From contig OX344764.1 of NCBI GenBank assembly GCA_947034895.1, positions 15,872,001-15,936,000 on the forward strand: 64,000 nucleotides of DNA, written 5' to 3'. The notes beneath the pieces are model-generated. The model did not search any database, was not told the DNA's origin, and saw nothing but the letters and a program-made list of their open reading frames with translations. The translations under genes were made by a program, and so were the position numbers. The stretch is from Rhytidiadelphus loreus. Taxonomy: Eukaryota; Streptophyta; Bryopsida; Hypnales; Hylocomiaceae. Positions 45,715-55,154 of this stretch are shown one piece after another. Numbering within the stretch: the first letter of the stretch is position 1; each line of letters begins with the position of its first letter.

Positions 45715-47307
45715 TTACAAAGGTGAGTCTCGGAACACCAATTCGGGGGGCATCATGGACCATGGTGGAGACATAAGGGAATTTGTGATCTCTATACACG
45801 TTGGTCTCTTCTTTGGGTCAGTGTTCACGAGTTCACGCAACTTCATTCCAAAGTACATTGATCCCTTGCGGTTCTTGAACAAATCCTTGTCCCAATCGTC
45901 CATATCACCAATTCTCATCCATTCGGTCAACTTCCCAATAGAATACGAGTCTGACTGTTGCGTATATTTATACCGTTGTTGCATGATCGGTATGCTTGTA
46001 TCGGAATTTGGAGGTCCATATGCATAAAACAACTCCGGGGCAACCCACCAACGACCTTCTCGGTATTGATCCCTCTCGGCCTCAGATGGCTTTCCAAAAT
46101 GTGAAGGCGCGTTTTCGTCAAAACGACTTGATATTCCAAAATCACAAATTCCAATGTTGATTATGTCGTTTGAATAATCCGGAAAATGCAACATGATGTT
46201 CATGGGAGACAAGTCATTGTGTAGCACGCGGCACTTGTGCATGAGATTTGTCACATATACTAAAGCCCATGCCAACTTTGCCTTGTGCCTTCGGAAGAGA
46301 CCAAGTTCTTTTTGTTTCTCTTCAGGAAGTCTTGTGGCTTTTTGCATTTCATGCCAGTCAATGGTTGGTGATACAGAACGATCTAAATGCCTCAACTCAT
46401 TCAAATGGCCCCCATTCCACCACAAAGTGTACGCTTCATTCGTGCGAGAATGAATGGCAAAAAACTTAATGATGCCAGGGTGGTTCAAGGGGCATGCAAG
46501 GGCCTCCATGGATCGTTGCGCTCTCCCCTCGCGCGGGTTTATTGCCTTGGATACTTTCCCAGCAAAAGCGATGTAGCTTGGAATTGTATCCATTCCTTCA
46601 ATGCGTACCTTACGCACTTTTGCATACCCCCCTTCACGTTCAAAAGCACTAAGGGGCACCACTTTCGCCGTATCGGGGATCCACGTGATACACAATCCAC
46701 CATCTCGTGCAAATGCTACCTGCACCGCTGCATTTTTCCACTTAAAACCCCTTGCCGAGCCTCTTGCCAATTTCTTCACTGCGCTGGACCACCACTCCAT
46801 TTTTTGGCGGAATGCCTTGATGTCTTCTGATTCCTCTACTATCGGAAGAAACGGTCGATGTTCCTCCATCAATTTCTTGGTATTGAACATCACCGCTTTC
46901 AATGTGTTATCAAGCCATTCAAATAGTCTCGAAGAATATGTCAAGTCAATGTCTGCGAAATCATCGGATCCCTTTAGCTTGGTTAAAATCCGTGCTTGTA
47001 AATCGTTTGGCAAGGCCACACTACCAGTTGTAGGACACCTCAAATAGCTTGCCTCCAAGAATTGTATACTTTTCCCTGCGTACCACTGGAGACACGCTTC
47101 GTATGCATATCGGGTATAACTCGGGGGAGGATAGTTGGAGTCCTTGTCATGTGCTGACTTCTGCTTCTTGCCCTTCCGTCGCTCTTGACTCCCTCCTTCT
47201 TCGTTTTCATTTACAGCTATCGGAACCTCGAAAAAAATTGGATCATCGAGGTCCAGATTCCATAAAGACTTTCTCCTTGTAGTGTTGCCTTCATGTGGAA
47301 AAGCCAT
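45715..47307 (-). CDS. Divergent protein-kinase-like protein
   Basis: Intact 530-codon, intron-less ORF from ATG 47307. The basic N-terminus (RRKGKKQK, about 43-50) precedes a unique region with WYAGKSIQFLEASYLR (about 75-90). A kinase-like C-lobe is clear: VLHNDLSPMNIML (361-373), ICDFGISSRF (387-396) and the WWVAPELF activation-segment end (420-427), then a RPTCIEI helix near 501. The catalytic HRD is HND here, keeping the Asp; DFG and APE are kept. The N-lobe is weak: the ATP-binding Lys could be in FAGKVSKAI (248-256), and no clear Gly-loop is seen. It may be an active atypical Ser/Thr kinase or a pseudokinase. Array A3 and the shared leader motif lie upstream, as for the WCHI genes. Confidence 0.8.
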   Translation of the reverse strand: MAFPHEGNTTRRKSLWNLDLDDPIFFEVPIAVNENEEGGSQERRKGKKQKSAHDKDSNYPPPSYTRYAYEACLQWYAGKSIQFLEASYLRCPTTGSVALPNDLQARILTKLKGSDDFADIDLTYSSRLFEWLDNTLKAVMFNTKKLMEEHRPFLPIVEESEDIKAFRQKMEWWSSAVKKLARGSARGFKWKNAAVQVAFARDGGLCITWIPDTAKVVPLSAFEREGGYAKVRKVRIEGMDTIPSYIAFAGKVSKAINPREGRAQRSMEALACPLNHPGIIKFFAIHSRTNEAYTLWWNGGHLNELRHLDRSVSPTIDWHEMQKATRLPEEKQKELGLFRRHKAKLAWALVYVTNLMHKCRVLHNDLSPMNIMLHFPDYSNDIINIGICDFGISSRFDENAPSHFGKPSEAERDQYREGRWWVAPELFYAYGPPNSDTSIPIMQQRYKYTQQSDSYSIGKLTEWMRIGDMDDWDKDLFKNRKGSMYFGMKLRELVNTDPKKRPTCIEITNSLMSPPWSMMPPELVFRDSPL

Positions 47308-47397
47308 GTTGTACTTAAAAACAATTCAAAACCGTAGTTCAAAATTCGTAGATTGAAAGGGTAAAAATTCCCCCCCCAATTGAAACCCCAGCCCACG

Positions 47398-47445
47398 GGC
47401 ATGCATCCAGCCACCTGAAGGTAGGTGAAAGACAGTGCGCAAGGC
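47398..47445 (-). promoter_or_regulatory. Shared leader motif, copy 3
   Basis: Minus strand reads TTGCGCACTGTCTTTCACCT, ACCTTCAG, then GTGGCTGGATGCATGCCC. It is about 90 bp upstream of the kinase-like start codon. This is the clearest copy. Confidence 0.8.
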
Positions 47446-47504
47446 TAAAGTAAGGTGAGAATCGGAAGTGGGGCTAACGCTTAAGTACCCGAAGTTGCCT
47501 CAGG

Positions 47505-47975
47505 GCGCGTGCGTTTGGGTGACTGCGGGTCTGAAGTGAGGCGACTGCGGGTCTGAGGAGGGGCGACTACGGGTCTGAAGACAGCGGGAATGGGCGACTG
47601 CGCGTTTTTGGAGCGTTGAAATGGGCGACTGTGCATCAAGGGCGACTGCGGATCGTGGGCGACCGCGGGTACCAACTAAACCATCCCGAAACTTGCACAC
47701 GCGGTCGCCCACAAAGAAGTCTCTTCGACCCGCAGTTGCCCCCTACGCGCAGTCGCCCCACTGGAGATTGAGTTTGCATTTTCCAAAAAATCAGTCTCCC
47801 TCCTTGACCCGCAGTCGCCCCCTACGCGCAATCACCCTACTGGAGATTGAGTTTGCATTTTCCAAAAAATTAGTCTCCCTCCTTGACCCGCAGTCGCCCC
47901 CTATGCGCAGTCGCCCTGATTCAAATGTGTTTTTTGCTTCGTCGATAACCCGCGGTCGCCTCTGACCCGAGTCGC
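47505..47975. repeat. GC-rich array A3, inverted halves with higher-order repeat
   Basis: Forward units GGCGACTGCGGGTCTG (47505-47675) face reverse units ACCCGCAGTCGCCCC (47700-47975). In the reverse half a longer unit of about 85 bp repeats: CTGGAGATTGAGTTTGCATT plus TCAGTCTCCCTCCTTGACCC. Confidence 0.88.
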
Positions 47976-48144
47976 CCTAAACCAACAACCAATCTGACCC
48001 AACACTAATTAGCATCTGCAGCATATTCTAATTGATTTTTCCTTATCTCACATCCAAAATTGGTAATAAATGTTAGGCGTCAGTTCATATCAAAGACATA
48101 GCAAGGCAATGGAAGAATTATTCTCACAATGTGAAGGGTTTCCC

Positions 48145-48175
48145 AAACCCTAAACCCTAGACCCTAGACCTTGGA
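48145..48175 (-). repeat. Short telomere-like run
   Basis: CCCAAACCCTAAACCCTAGACC carries two to three AAACCCT units, an interstitial telomere-like or telo-box sequence. Confidence 0.5.
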
Positions 48176-48281
48176 AAACAATAATACAACTTTTATCTAG
48201 AATCAAATCCTTAAACCTACATAAAATACTTACACATCCTACACGAGATGTAGTGTTTTAGACCTAAAACAGAATCATGTC

Positions 48282-48617
48282 TTTTTTGTCTTGTTGAATT
48301 TGTAAACAAAATGGAGGAAGTAACATATGATTAAAGGAAATTAGAAACAATAAGGGAGAGGTCCCAAAAAAAACACCATCTCGTGAAACATGCCCAAATA
48401 AATCTAATTACACCTCCCCACTATTAGAATGTACATAAAACTTTCATTTGGAACTTCTTGCCAAAGGAGTGTTGGAGAGCTAATGCAAAACCTAGGATTT
48501 GTTTGTCTTGTTGAATTTGTAAACAAAATGGAGGAAGTAACATATGATTAAAGGGAATTAGAAACAATAAGGGAGAGGGGTCCCAAAAAAAAATTAATCT
48601 TGTGAAACATGCCCATA
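48282..48617 (+). repeat. Direct duplication of about 118 bp
   Basis: TTGTCTTGTTGAATTTGTAA ... CTTGTGAAACATGCCCA occurs at 48282-48397 and 48501-48613, nearly identical, separated by about 100 bp. The second copy abuts array A4. Confidence 0.85.
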
Positions 48618-49270
48618 CCCGCAGTCGCCCAAAGTGCAGTCGCCCTAGAACCCCAGGTCTGATTTTGGAAGTGATCTGGGGACCCGCAGTCGCCCTGATG
48701 GAAGGGGGGAGATTGCATTTTCGAAATTTCTGGTGTCTCCCACCTTGACCTGCAGTCGCCCCCTACGCATGGTCGCCCTGATTGAAGGGGGGAGATTGCA
48801 TTTTGAAATAGTTAGGTTGCTCCCACCTTGACCCGCAGTCACCCCCTACGCGCAGTCGCCCTGATGGAAGGGGGGAGATTGCATTTTCGAAATTTTTGGT
48901 GTCTCCCACCTTGACCCGCAGTCGCCCTGATAGAGGGCGGAAAAGTATTTGGTGTCTCCCTCCCCTTCTATATGGGCAATTGCGCGTAGGGGGCGACTGC
49001 GGGTCAAGGAGTTTGCATTTTCTCCTTGACCCGCAGTCGCCCCCTATGCGCAGTCGCCCTGATGGAGGGGGGATTTTGAAATGTGTTTCCCCCTCGAGGA
49101 CCCGAGGTCGCCTTGACCCGAGGTTGCCCTCACCCGAGGTCGCCCTTGAAAGACACGAGGGATCCTTGGACCGGACCCGCGGTCGCCCCACGCGCAGTCG
49201 CCCCATGCGTTGTCGCCCTAGTATCCGTGTTAGGGTTAGCGCATGCGCCCCTGGCGACCGCGGGTATTTC
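48610..49270. repeat. GC-rich array A4, mostly reverse, with higher-order repeat
   Basis: Units ACCCGCAGTCGCCC are interspersed with a larger unit of about 85-100 bp, GATGGAAGGGGGGAGATTGC...GGTGTCTCCCACCTTGACC, seen about four times between 48690 and 48960. Isolated forward units occur at 48970-49010 and 49253-49266. It lies upstream of the multi-exon gene at 49.8 kb in the standard gene-relative orientation. Confidence 0.88.
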
Positions 49271-49318
49271 ATGGGCTGTTCCAGCCTGTGGTCCATAATT
49301 TTCATAACTGCGCCTTGT

Positions 49319-49352
49319 AGTTCACCTACCTTGTAGTGGCTGAATGTGGGCC
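49319..49352 (+). promoter_or_regulatory. Shared leader motif, copy 4
   Basis: AGTTCACCTACCTTGTAGTG then GGCTGAATGTGGGCCC, matching TTTCACCTACCTT and GTGGCTGNATG of the other copies. Confidence 0.65.
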
Positions 49353-49465
49353 CAATGTTGTGGAGGTCTCGTTGTTTTTTTGGTTTCCCACAAACAGCCA
49401 ACAATACAGCAGACACTTCTTGTATACTTCAATGAACCCAAAATCTTTTCCATTAGTTTAGGATA

Positions 49466-49620
49466 GTGAGAATATCAAAGCCATTTGATGTAGAGGGCCT
49501 TGAAACGGCAATTGCATTCATTGTAGCAAAGTTGTTGAATAATAAGGATGCACACACAAATGGGTGTGAAGTCACCAAAAAAGGGTACACTAAATTCACA
49601 TTTAAAACAATTAGCAATTC
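49466..49620 (+). other. Possible upstream exon of the 49.8-kb gene
   Basis: An open stretch reads RISKPFDVEGLETAIAFIVA and continues TKFTFKTIS, without an ATG (it opens at GTG). A splice acceptor TTAG precedes it. It could be a coding exon, but no donor site fits well. Confidence 0.3.
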
Positions 49621-49765
49621 AAATGAAAATGATTCATTTGGTTCTTCATTGATTCTCTTTCATTTTTGGGTGTTATAGTAACGTAGGGGGGCCTCAATTG
49701 TTATGTAGCCTATTCAAATTTAATCTTCTTGCATTGCTAATGATTAGTTATTTGGCTCCTTACAG

Positions 49766-50781
49766 GCTTAATGGCAGGTGTTCAATTTAGCAAGTGCTCA
49801 GAGGAAGTCATAATTATTCTCGACCATGAATATTTCCGGTAAAAATTTGTTTAGTTTGCCTTTGACTTCCTTATTGTCATCCACTTGTATTGTAGACAAT
49901 GTCTTTTTAATAGGTGGGAGAATCACCATGACAATGACTATTCTATTGGAATTGATTTGTGATCTTTGAAATAGGATTAAGGACTTTTGGAAAGGCTACA
50001 AATTGTATTGCTTTGCTCATTATGGCCAATGCAATGAGTCCAAAGGCCATTTCCAAGCCAGCAAAATGGGTGAGTAAAATATTGCCCTTCATTTTGTATA
50101 GGTGATTTGAATCCTTGAATAATGAAATGAACATGTATTAATGAACATTTCTAGTTGGATAGTTGGTGGTAGACATTTCATCTCACTATTAGTGCTTATT
50201 TGCTGCAGGACGAGTGATGTGTTTGATACAAAACACACGCGATATTGTTTGGGGAGCCAAATTTGATGAGGCCATTAGGGAGGGGTGGGCCATGATGGAA
50301 GAATATGTGTGGGTTCGGCAAAGAAAAGATTGCACAAACCTCAGGTTCGGTTGTTCTAGTATAGAACTTGTATTATAAGATTATATGCTAAAAATACCCA
50401 TATGTAGTTGTTATGTTTTAATATTCATTGATATGGGGGGCCGGGAGATGCAGGGCTTTATTAGAAGAATTTGAGGATGTCGAGAAACTTTCCGAGTCTG
50501 AGAATGGATGCTTGTTGTTACAACTCATTAAGGTTAGTGCAATACCACAACACGAGTTAATATACTTGCTAGGTTAGTATTGTTTGTACCCCATTCTGTG
50601 AATATCATATGTACTAATGACAATTCCACCTTAGGATGATGAGCACGGGACAGAACGCGCATTTACACAATCTCTGAGCGTTCAAATCAACACCACGGAT
50701 ATCTTTGAGCAGACCAATAATAGGTTAAACCAAGCTCGCGCAAACTTGGACAACCTTGTGCCACGGGCAAATCGTTCGTGA
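49766..50781 (+). CDS. Multi-exon gene, unrecognised product
   Basis: Exons with GT-AG boundaries that keep one frame: 49766-49838 (ATG at 49771), 49914-50069, 50209-50344, 50454-50532, 50635-50781 (TGA). Junction phases agree at each intron: CCG|GTGGG, ATGG|GACGA, TCAG|GGCT and AAG|GAT. Readings include KCSEEVIIILDHEYF, DFWKGYKLYCFAHYGQCNE, DIVWGAKFDEAIREGWAMME, ALLEEFEDVEKLSE and a Gln/Asn-rich helical tail ending NLVPRANRS. One problem: 49959-49974 (16 nt, GT...AG) must be skipped for the second exon to stay open. No known domain is recognised. Array A4 and the leader motif lie upstream, so it belongs to the same cis-regulated set. Start and upstream exons are uncertain. Confidence 0.55.
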
Positions 50782-50789
50782 CTAGAGAC

Positions 50790-52030
50790 ATTGTTGTGGT
50801 GCATCAAACGGCAGCCTTGTACCATGGCATAAGACCCTATTTTGATTTTTGAGTTGGGATCATAAAAAGAAATAAGTTATTATGAAGATAATAGTACTAA
50901 AGTCATGCTAGACATGTGAAATAGCAATGTGCTTGACAAAGAACTTCATTTTACATTTCTATACTATGATTTTGCTAAACAATGCATGGATTGTTTATCT
51001 CAGATGGATGATCATATTTTGCTAAACAGTCCATGGTATATGAATGTTTAATTGATTAGTGCCCAATACTTTAATGGTTTACATATGTGACCCCTCCCAA
51101 AAAATATATACCCATAAATGTGACCCCCCCAATAAAATATATACCCATAAATGTTGTGGCTTGTTATTCTTGGTTCACAAGTTTGAAATCCCCACATATT
51201 GAAAATGTACAAATGTATGCCCTTGATTTAATCCCTTTGTTTGTAAATATGATGGCTACACTTTTAATTAATATGAAACAAGTTTTATTGTTTGGATACC
51301 TATGAATGTACAGATAAATAAAATTTGAACAAAACCATGAAATCAGCTGGGAAATAGCTATAACAATTAATTGTGACAATTAGTTTCCAACTACATCTTC
51401 ACGGTGCTTGATGAAGCACATGATGAAAGTTATATGGGAGCTCATGCTGTCACACCCAATCCTTATGAGATATTTGAACAACCATCTTACTACACCTATC
51501 CTATGCATTGTATAATTGATTATATTGAGTTTTGTTCTCTCACGCAATTTATAATGTGTCAATCACACTTGACCATAAATGAATAAAAGGTATTTATCCC
51601 TCAATTCCCAAACCCCTTCTTTTGGAGCTCTCCGAAAGTGGTCTACATTGATCAAGAATCCCACATTCTTCATAGTTGGATCTTGTTTTACAATGGATTC
51701 ACCATACAAATTCAAACTAAACATAATAGAGATTGCATTGGAAAATAAAATGCAACCATGTGAATCATGGATGGTAAATTTCTTATGTTTGATTATTTTC
51801 TTATTGAAATTGTAGAAGTGATGTTAGGGTGGGAATCCTCTTTTTGCATGTCAAATCTAATAAGTTGCAACAATAATTAATAAAATGGCTAAAGATGCAT
51901 AACCCAAATTTTTAAATAAAAGATGAAAAGGTGCAATACATTTTTATGAAGTGCATTGGTAACTAAAATTTATGTCCACAATTTTGTGTAAGAGAACTTC
52001 AAAGTGAAAGTCTTAGAGGTTCAGAAATTC
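50790..52030. other. AT-rich intergenic, no gene seen
   Basis: 3' flank of the multi-exon gene. A short tandem GTGACCCC(T)CCC..AAAATATATACCCATAAATGT occurs twice at 51087-51155. ORFs of 60-78 codons have no motif. Confidence 0.45.
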
Positions 52031-52034
52031 AAAA

Positions 52035-52330
52035 TCCCGCCCTGTACCCACAGTCGCCTACACGCGGTCGCCCCACCCGCGGTCGCCCCACCCGCGGTCG
52101 CCCTACTCGCGGTCGCCCCACTGTAGGGGTCCAGAAATTACTCTGTGGTGCCCCACATGCGGTCGCCCATCCCCAGTAGCCCCAGACCCACAGTCGCCCT
52201 ACCCGCAGTCGCCCTACCCGCAGTCGCCTTCGCAGTCGGCCCTTAGACCCGCAGTCGCCCTACCCGCGGTCGCTCTCAGACCTGCACGCGTCCCTTCCCG
52301 CACTCGCCCCAGGGCGATTGCGGGTTAATT
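52035..52330. repeat. GC-rich array A5
   Basis: About 16 reverse units ACCCGCGGTCGCCCC / ACCCGCAGTCGCCCT, some directly abutting (52065-52120), ending in one forward GGGCGATTGCGGGT (52311). It lies about 225 bp upstream of the ATG at 52554. Confidence 0.9.
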
Positions 52331-52377
52331 AGCTGTCTCCCCACCCGACTTCGCCACTTTCCCTTCTTGCTGCATAC

Positions 52378-52416
52378 TGCCTTTCACCTACTTTACAGTG
52401 GCTGATTGCGTGCCAG
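52378..52416 (+). promoter_or_regulatory. Shared leader motif, copy 5
   Basis: GCCTTTCACCTACTTTACAG followed by TGGCTGATTGCGTGCCAGG. It is about 140 bp upstream of the start codon. A telo-box-like GCGGTTTAGGGTT follows at 52501, matching one at about 43300 upstream of the 43-kb paralog. Confidence 0.75.
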
Positions 52417-52553
52417 GGAGCTTGGGTTTTGAGTTTCACTTACATGTGGCTCATGTTCTTGATTTTACTCCATCACTCACTAATCGCTAAATAATACTTT
52501 GCGGTTTAGGGTTAAGTTTAGATTCCTTGCCCCAAATCTCAAGAGCATCTCCA

Positions 52554-54161
52554 ATGGCGGACCACAAGAAGAAGACCAAAGCAAAAGGAGCCATGCACCC
52601 TAGGCAACGACGCATCCTTTTGGACCCAGCGTGTGTGGCCTACCGAGGTTGGGATCGAATTACGGGCCACTAGACCGCCAAGACTTGTAAGTCCTTCGTG
52701 GGGTGGTACCACATCGACAAGTTATTCCCCTATCATCGGCACTACACGAATCGGCGCAACAATACGGCCAATTTGCATCCATGCCGTAATGATGCATTTG
52801 TGCAACGTTGTATTGAAATTTATCGATACTTGTATGGCACATATTCAGTGCCCATGAGCGAAGTCCCGTATTTCATATGTGCAATGGTGTATGCGGAACT
52901 CATTTTGTTTCGAAGCGTGGATTGGAGTTCAATCAAGGGAGTGAAGCATGCTCGCCTTCCACCGACAAAAGACATCCCAAGGGCGGCTCTATCTGCCAAT
53001 CCACGTGAAGGGCTAGGCCAGAAGAAAAACTTGAAGGAGGGAGTGCCCGATGAGCAGTTTCATTGGACGTCATCTGATTCATCTTCGGGAGAGGAAGACA
53101 ACCTTGGTGAAGACCCTCCAATGCAGCCCCAAAACATGGCGATGGTGGCTTCTACTTCACAAAATTTACCTCCCCCGAGAATGGAAGAAGAGGGTGAACC
53201 AACTAGGCAACCACAAAATCTTGATATTTTGCCTCTTGCTATGGTGAATCCGATTACAGTCCCTCGCACTGAAGAAGACGAAGTTTTGCAGTATGTGCTT
53301 GCATGCATGCAAGAAGCAGAAGATGATGTTTTTTGGACAGAGATGGAAACAGAAGAAGATGTGAAGCCTTCTTTGTTCCAATTGGATTGTGTTGATGACA
53401 TATACCGAAGTGAGGAATTTGTTGAAGATGGAACTGTCCCTGACACAGTAATGTTGGACACCAAAATTGTTTACAAAGCTCAACTCAAGAAGCTTCTAAA
53501 TGAGTTGGATGAAAAGCATCTAGAATGTGAGAAGCTTCGCAATCAAGAAATGCAAACTTTGAGTGGAGATATTGTGAATAGCTTACGTGCTGAACTTGAA
53601 AGTCGGCAAGTTCTTTTGTCAACGCAAATAACAAAGATTTTAGACTTGGAAGCATTTTACCTTAGATTCTCTTCTCGGCATGCTGGAGGATCTAGTTCTT
53701 CTAGCAATGAGTTTGCGAAAGAACGGCTTGCCAAAATTATGGAAGCATGCAAGCTGGAGGAAGATCAGATAGACTTGGAGAAGCGAGGGGTGGAAGAAGC
53801 ACGATCAAGATTAAATTCCTTGAAAGCATTAAAGGACAAAGCCCCCCTTGACCGTGTTGCAGAAATGTGTGGTTGGAAAGACATGGCTACTAAACAAGCA
53901 TTGTCTCTTACGGAAGTAGTTGACTTGAAAAGGAAACTTGGGGTTTCTTTGTCATTGGATCCAAAATTGGAAGAACATCGGGATGCACTGAAGGCGCTTT
54001 TGAAGTTCCAAAAATCATACAAGCAATTTTGGTTGGAAAAGAAGTTGGGGAAGGATGACCGATACCTTAGGAATTTGCAGTTGGAAGGTAGGAAAGTCTT
54101 GTATGAGATGGAACGTGAGGCTCATGACCGCAAAGAAAAGGCCAAAATGGATGTTGAATGA
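52554..54161 (+). CDS. WCHI-family coiled-coil protein; in-frame TAG
   Basis: ATG at 52554 (MADHKKKTKAKGAMHPRQRR) opens 536 codons, with one TAG at 52671-52673. By exact alignment with its paralogs (EPWT, 11 residues, then DW) the TAG replaces a conserved Trp, a TGG-to-TAG change. The family domain continues VGWYHIDKLFPYHRHYTNRR, NNTANLHPC, FVQRCIEIYRYLYG. An acidic linker follows, then long coiled coils (KKLLNELDEKHLECEKLRN; EEDQIDLEKRGVEEARSRL) and a basic end. The C-terminal half matches the partial gene at 63.5 kb (FYLRF, GGSSSSSN, AKIMEAC). Function unknown; the basic and Cys/His-bearing N-terminus with coils suggests a DNA- or RNA-associated dimer. The single TAG may be a recent null mutation. 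Confidence 0.75.
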
Positions 54162-54169
54162 TTTTCATT

Positions 54170-54635
54170 TTTAGCACATTTTTGAGGACTATGTATATTC
54201 CATCTTATGTATATATAAAAGGATATTATCCATTTTGAACATTCCAATGCAAGCACATTGAATTCTATGTAGTTCCTTGACAAGAGTACATAAATATAGA
54301 TATGAATTTTTGGTTATTTATGTTTGCAATGTTGTGAATACTTGAATATTCTAGGAATTTTGGCAGGAAAATGACCTTGGGAGTTCGGACTTTCGGAATT
54401 AAAAGAGAATTAAAAAAAAAAGGAAAATTCAAAACTTGCCGGATTGGAAAAGAACTTGTTATTGAAGTTGAGAGCAATTATCACGGCTAGGGTGAATTGA
54501 CCTACTCATTGCCACTCCAGGGTAAACACTAGAATTTTTTATTTTCAAGGCTTATTTTTTTAGTGGAAATTCTAAATTCATAGTTTCAATTATAGGCCCC
54601 AAATTACCCCAGGGGATGTAAGAATTATCCAAACA
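54170..54635. other. Intergenic, no gene seen
   Basis: 3' flank of the 52.6-kb gene with TATGTATATATAAAAGG near 54210. Otherwise AT-rich. Confidence 0.45.
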
Positions 54636-54639
54636 AATG

Positions 54640-54905
54640 GCAGTCGCCCGTTCCTGGACCCGAAGTCGCCCATTACTAGACCCGCAGTCGCCCGTTCCTG
54701 ACCCGCAGTCGCCTGTTTCTGGACCCGCAGTCGCCCATTACTGGGCCCGTGGCGCCCACTTCTGGACCCGCAGTCGCCCACTCCTGGACCCGCAGTCGCC
54801 CACTTCTAGACCCGCTGTCGCCCAATCTTGGACCCGTAGTCGCCCATCACCTGACTGATTTCAGGTTTTTGGACCCGCATTCTCTCATGGGGCGACCACG
54901 GGTCC
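54640..54905. repeat. GC-rich array A6
   Basis: About 11 reverse units GGACCCGCAGTCGCCCA with 2-6-bp spacers (TTCCT, TTACT, TTCT), then one forward GGGGCGACCACGGGTCC at 54890. It lies about 250 bp upstream of the hAT gene start at 55155. Confidence 0.9.
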
Positions 54906-54984
54906 AAGGAGTTTTCTTGTATAAAGTTCTAGGGGTACCCCTTGTTTTATCACCTTGGCTCCGTTGATAAAACTCTTGTCTTGG

Positions 54985-55154
54985 ACCTTCGAAAGAGGCT
55001 TCATGCGGACGTTTAACTTCTTCGGAGGGCAACAACCGTGTTTAGAAGGGTTTACAAGACCACTCTAAGCGGGTTGCTTTGTCATTACATCTTCCATAGT
55101 ATTAGTGTGATTATTGTAGTCATTTTCTTTGAAGACCCAGTGTTGATCTACTAC
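54985..55154 (+). promoter_or_regulatory. Leader shared by the two hAT genes, copy 1
   Basis: GGCTTCATGC, then TTCTTCGGAGGGCAACAACC, a 30-40-bp variable part, and AAGCGGGTTGCTTTGTCAT. The same blocks lie in the same order upstream of the minus-strand hAT gene (61655-61755). It differs from the WCHI-type leader. Confidence 0.75.

Noticed and set aside
46193..47282. Plus-strand ORFs up to 148 codons inside the kinase-like gene
   Set aside because: They overlap the intact 530-codon minus-strand frame that carries HND, DFG and APE motifs.
48145..48175. Chromosome end (telomere)
   Set aside because: Only two to three AAACCCT units, with ordinary sequence on both sides.
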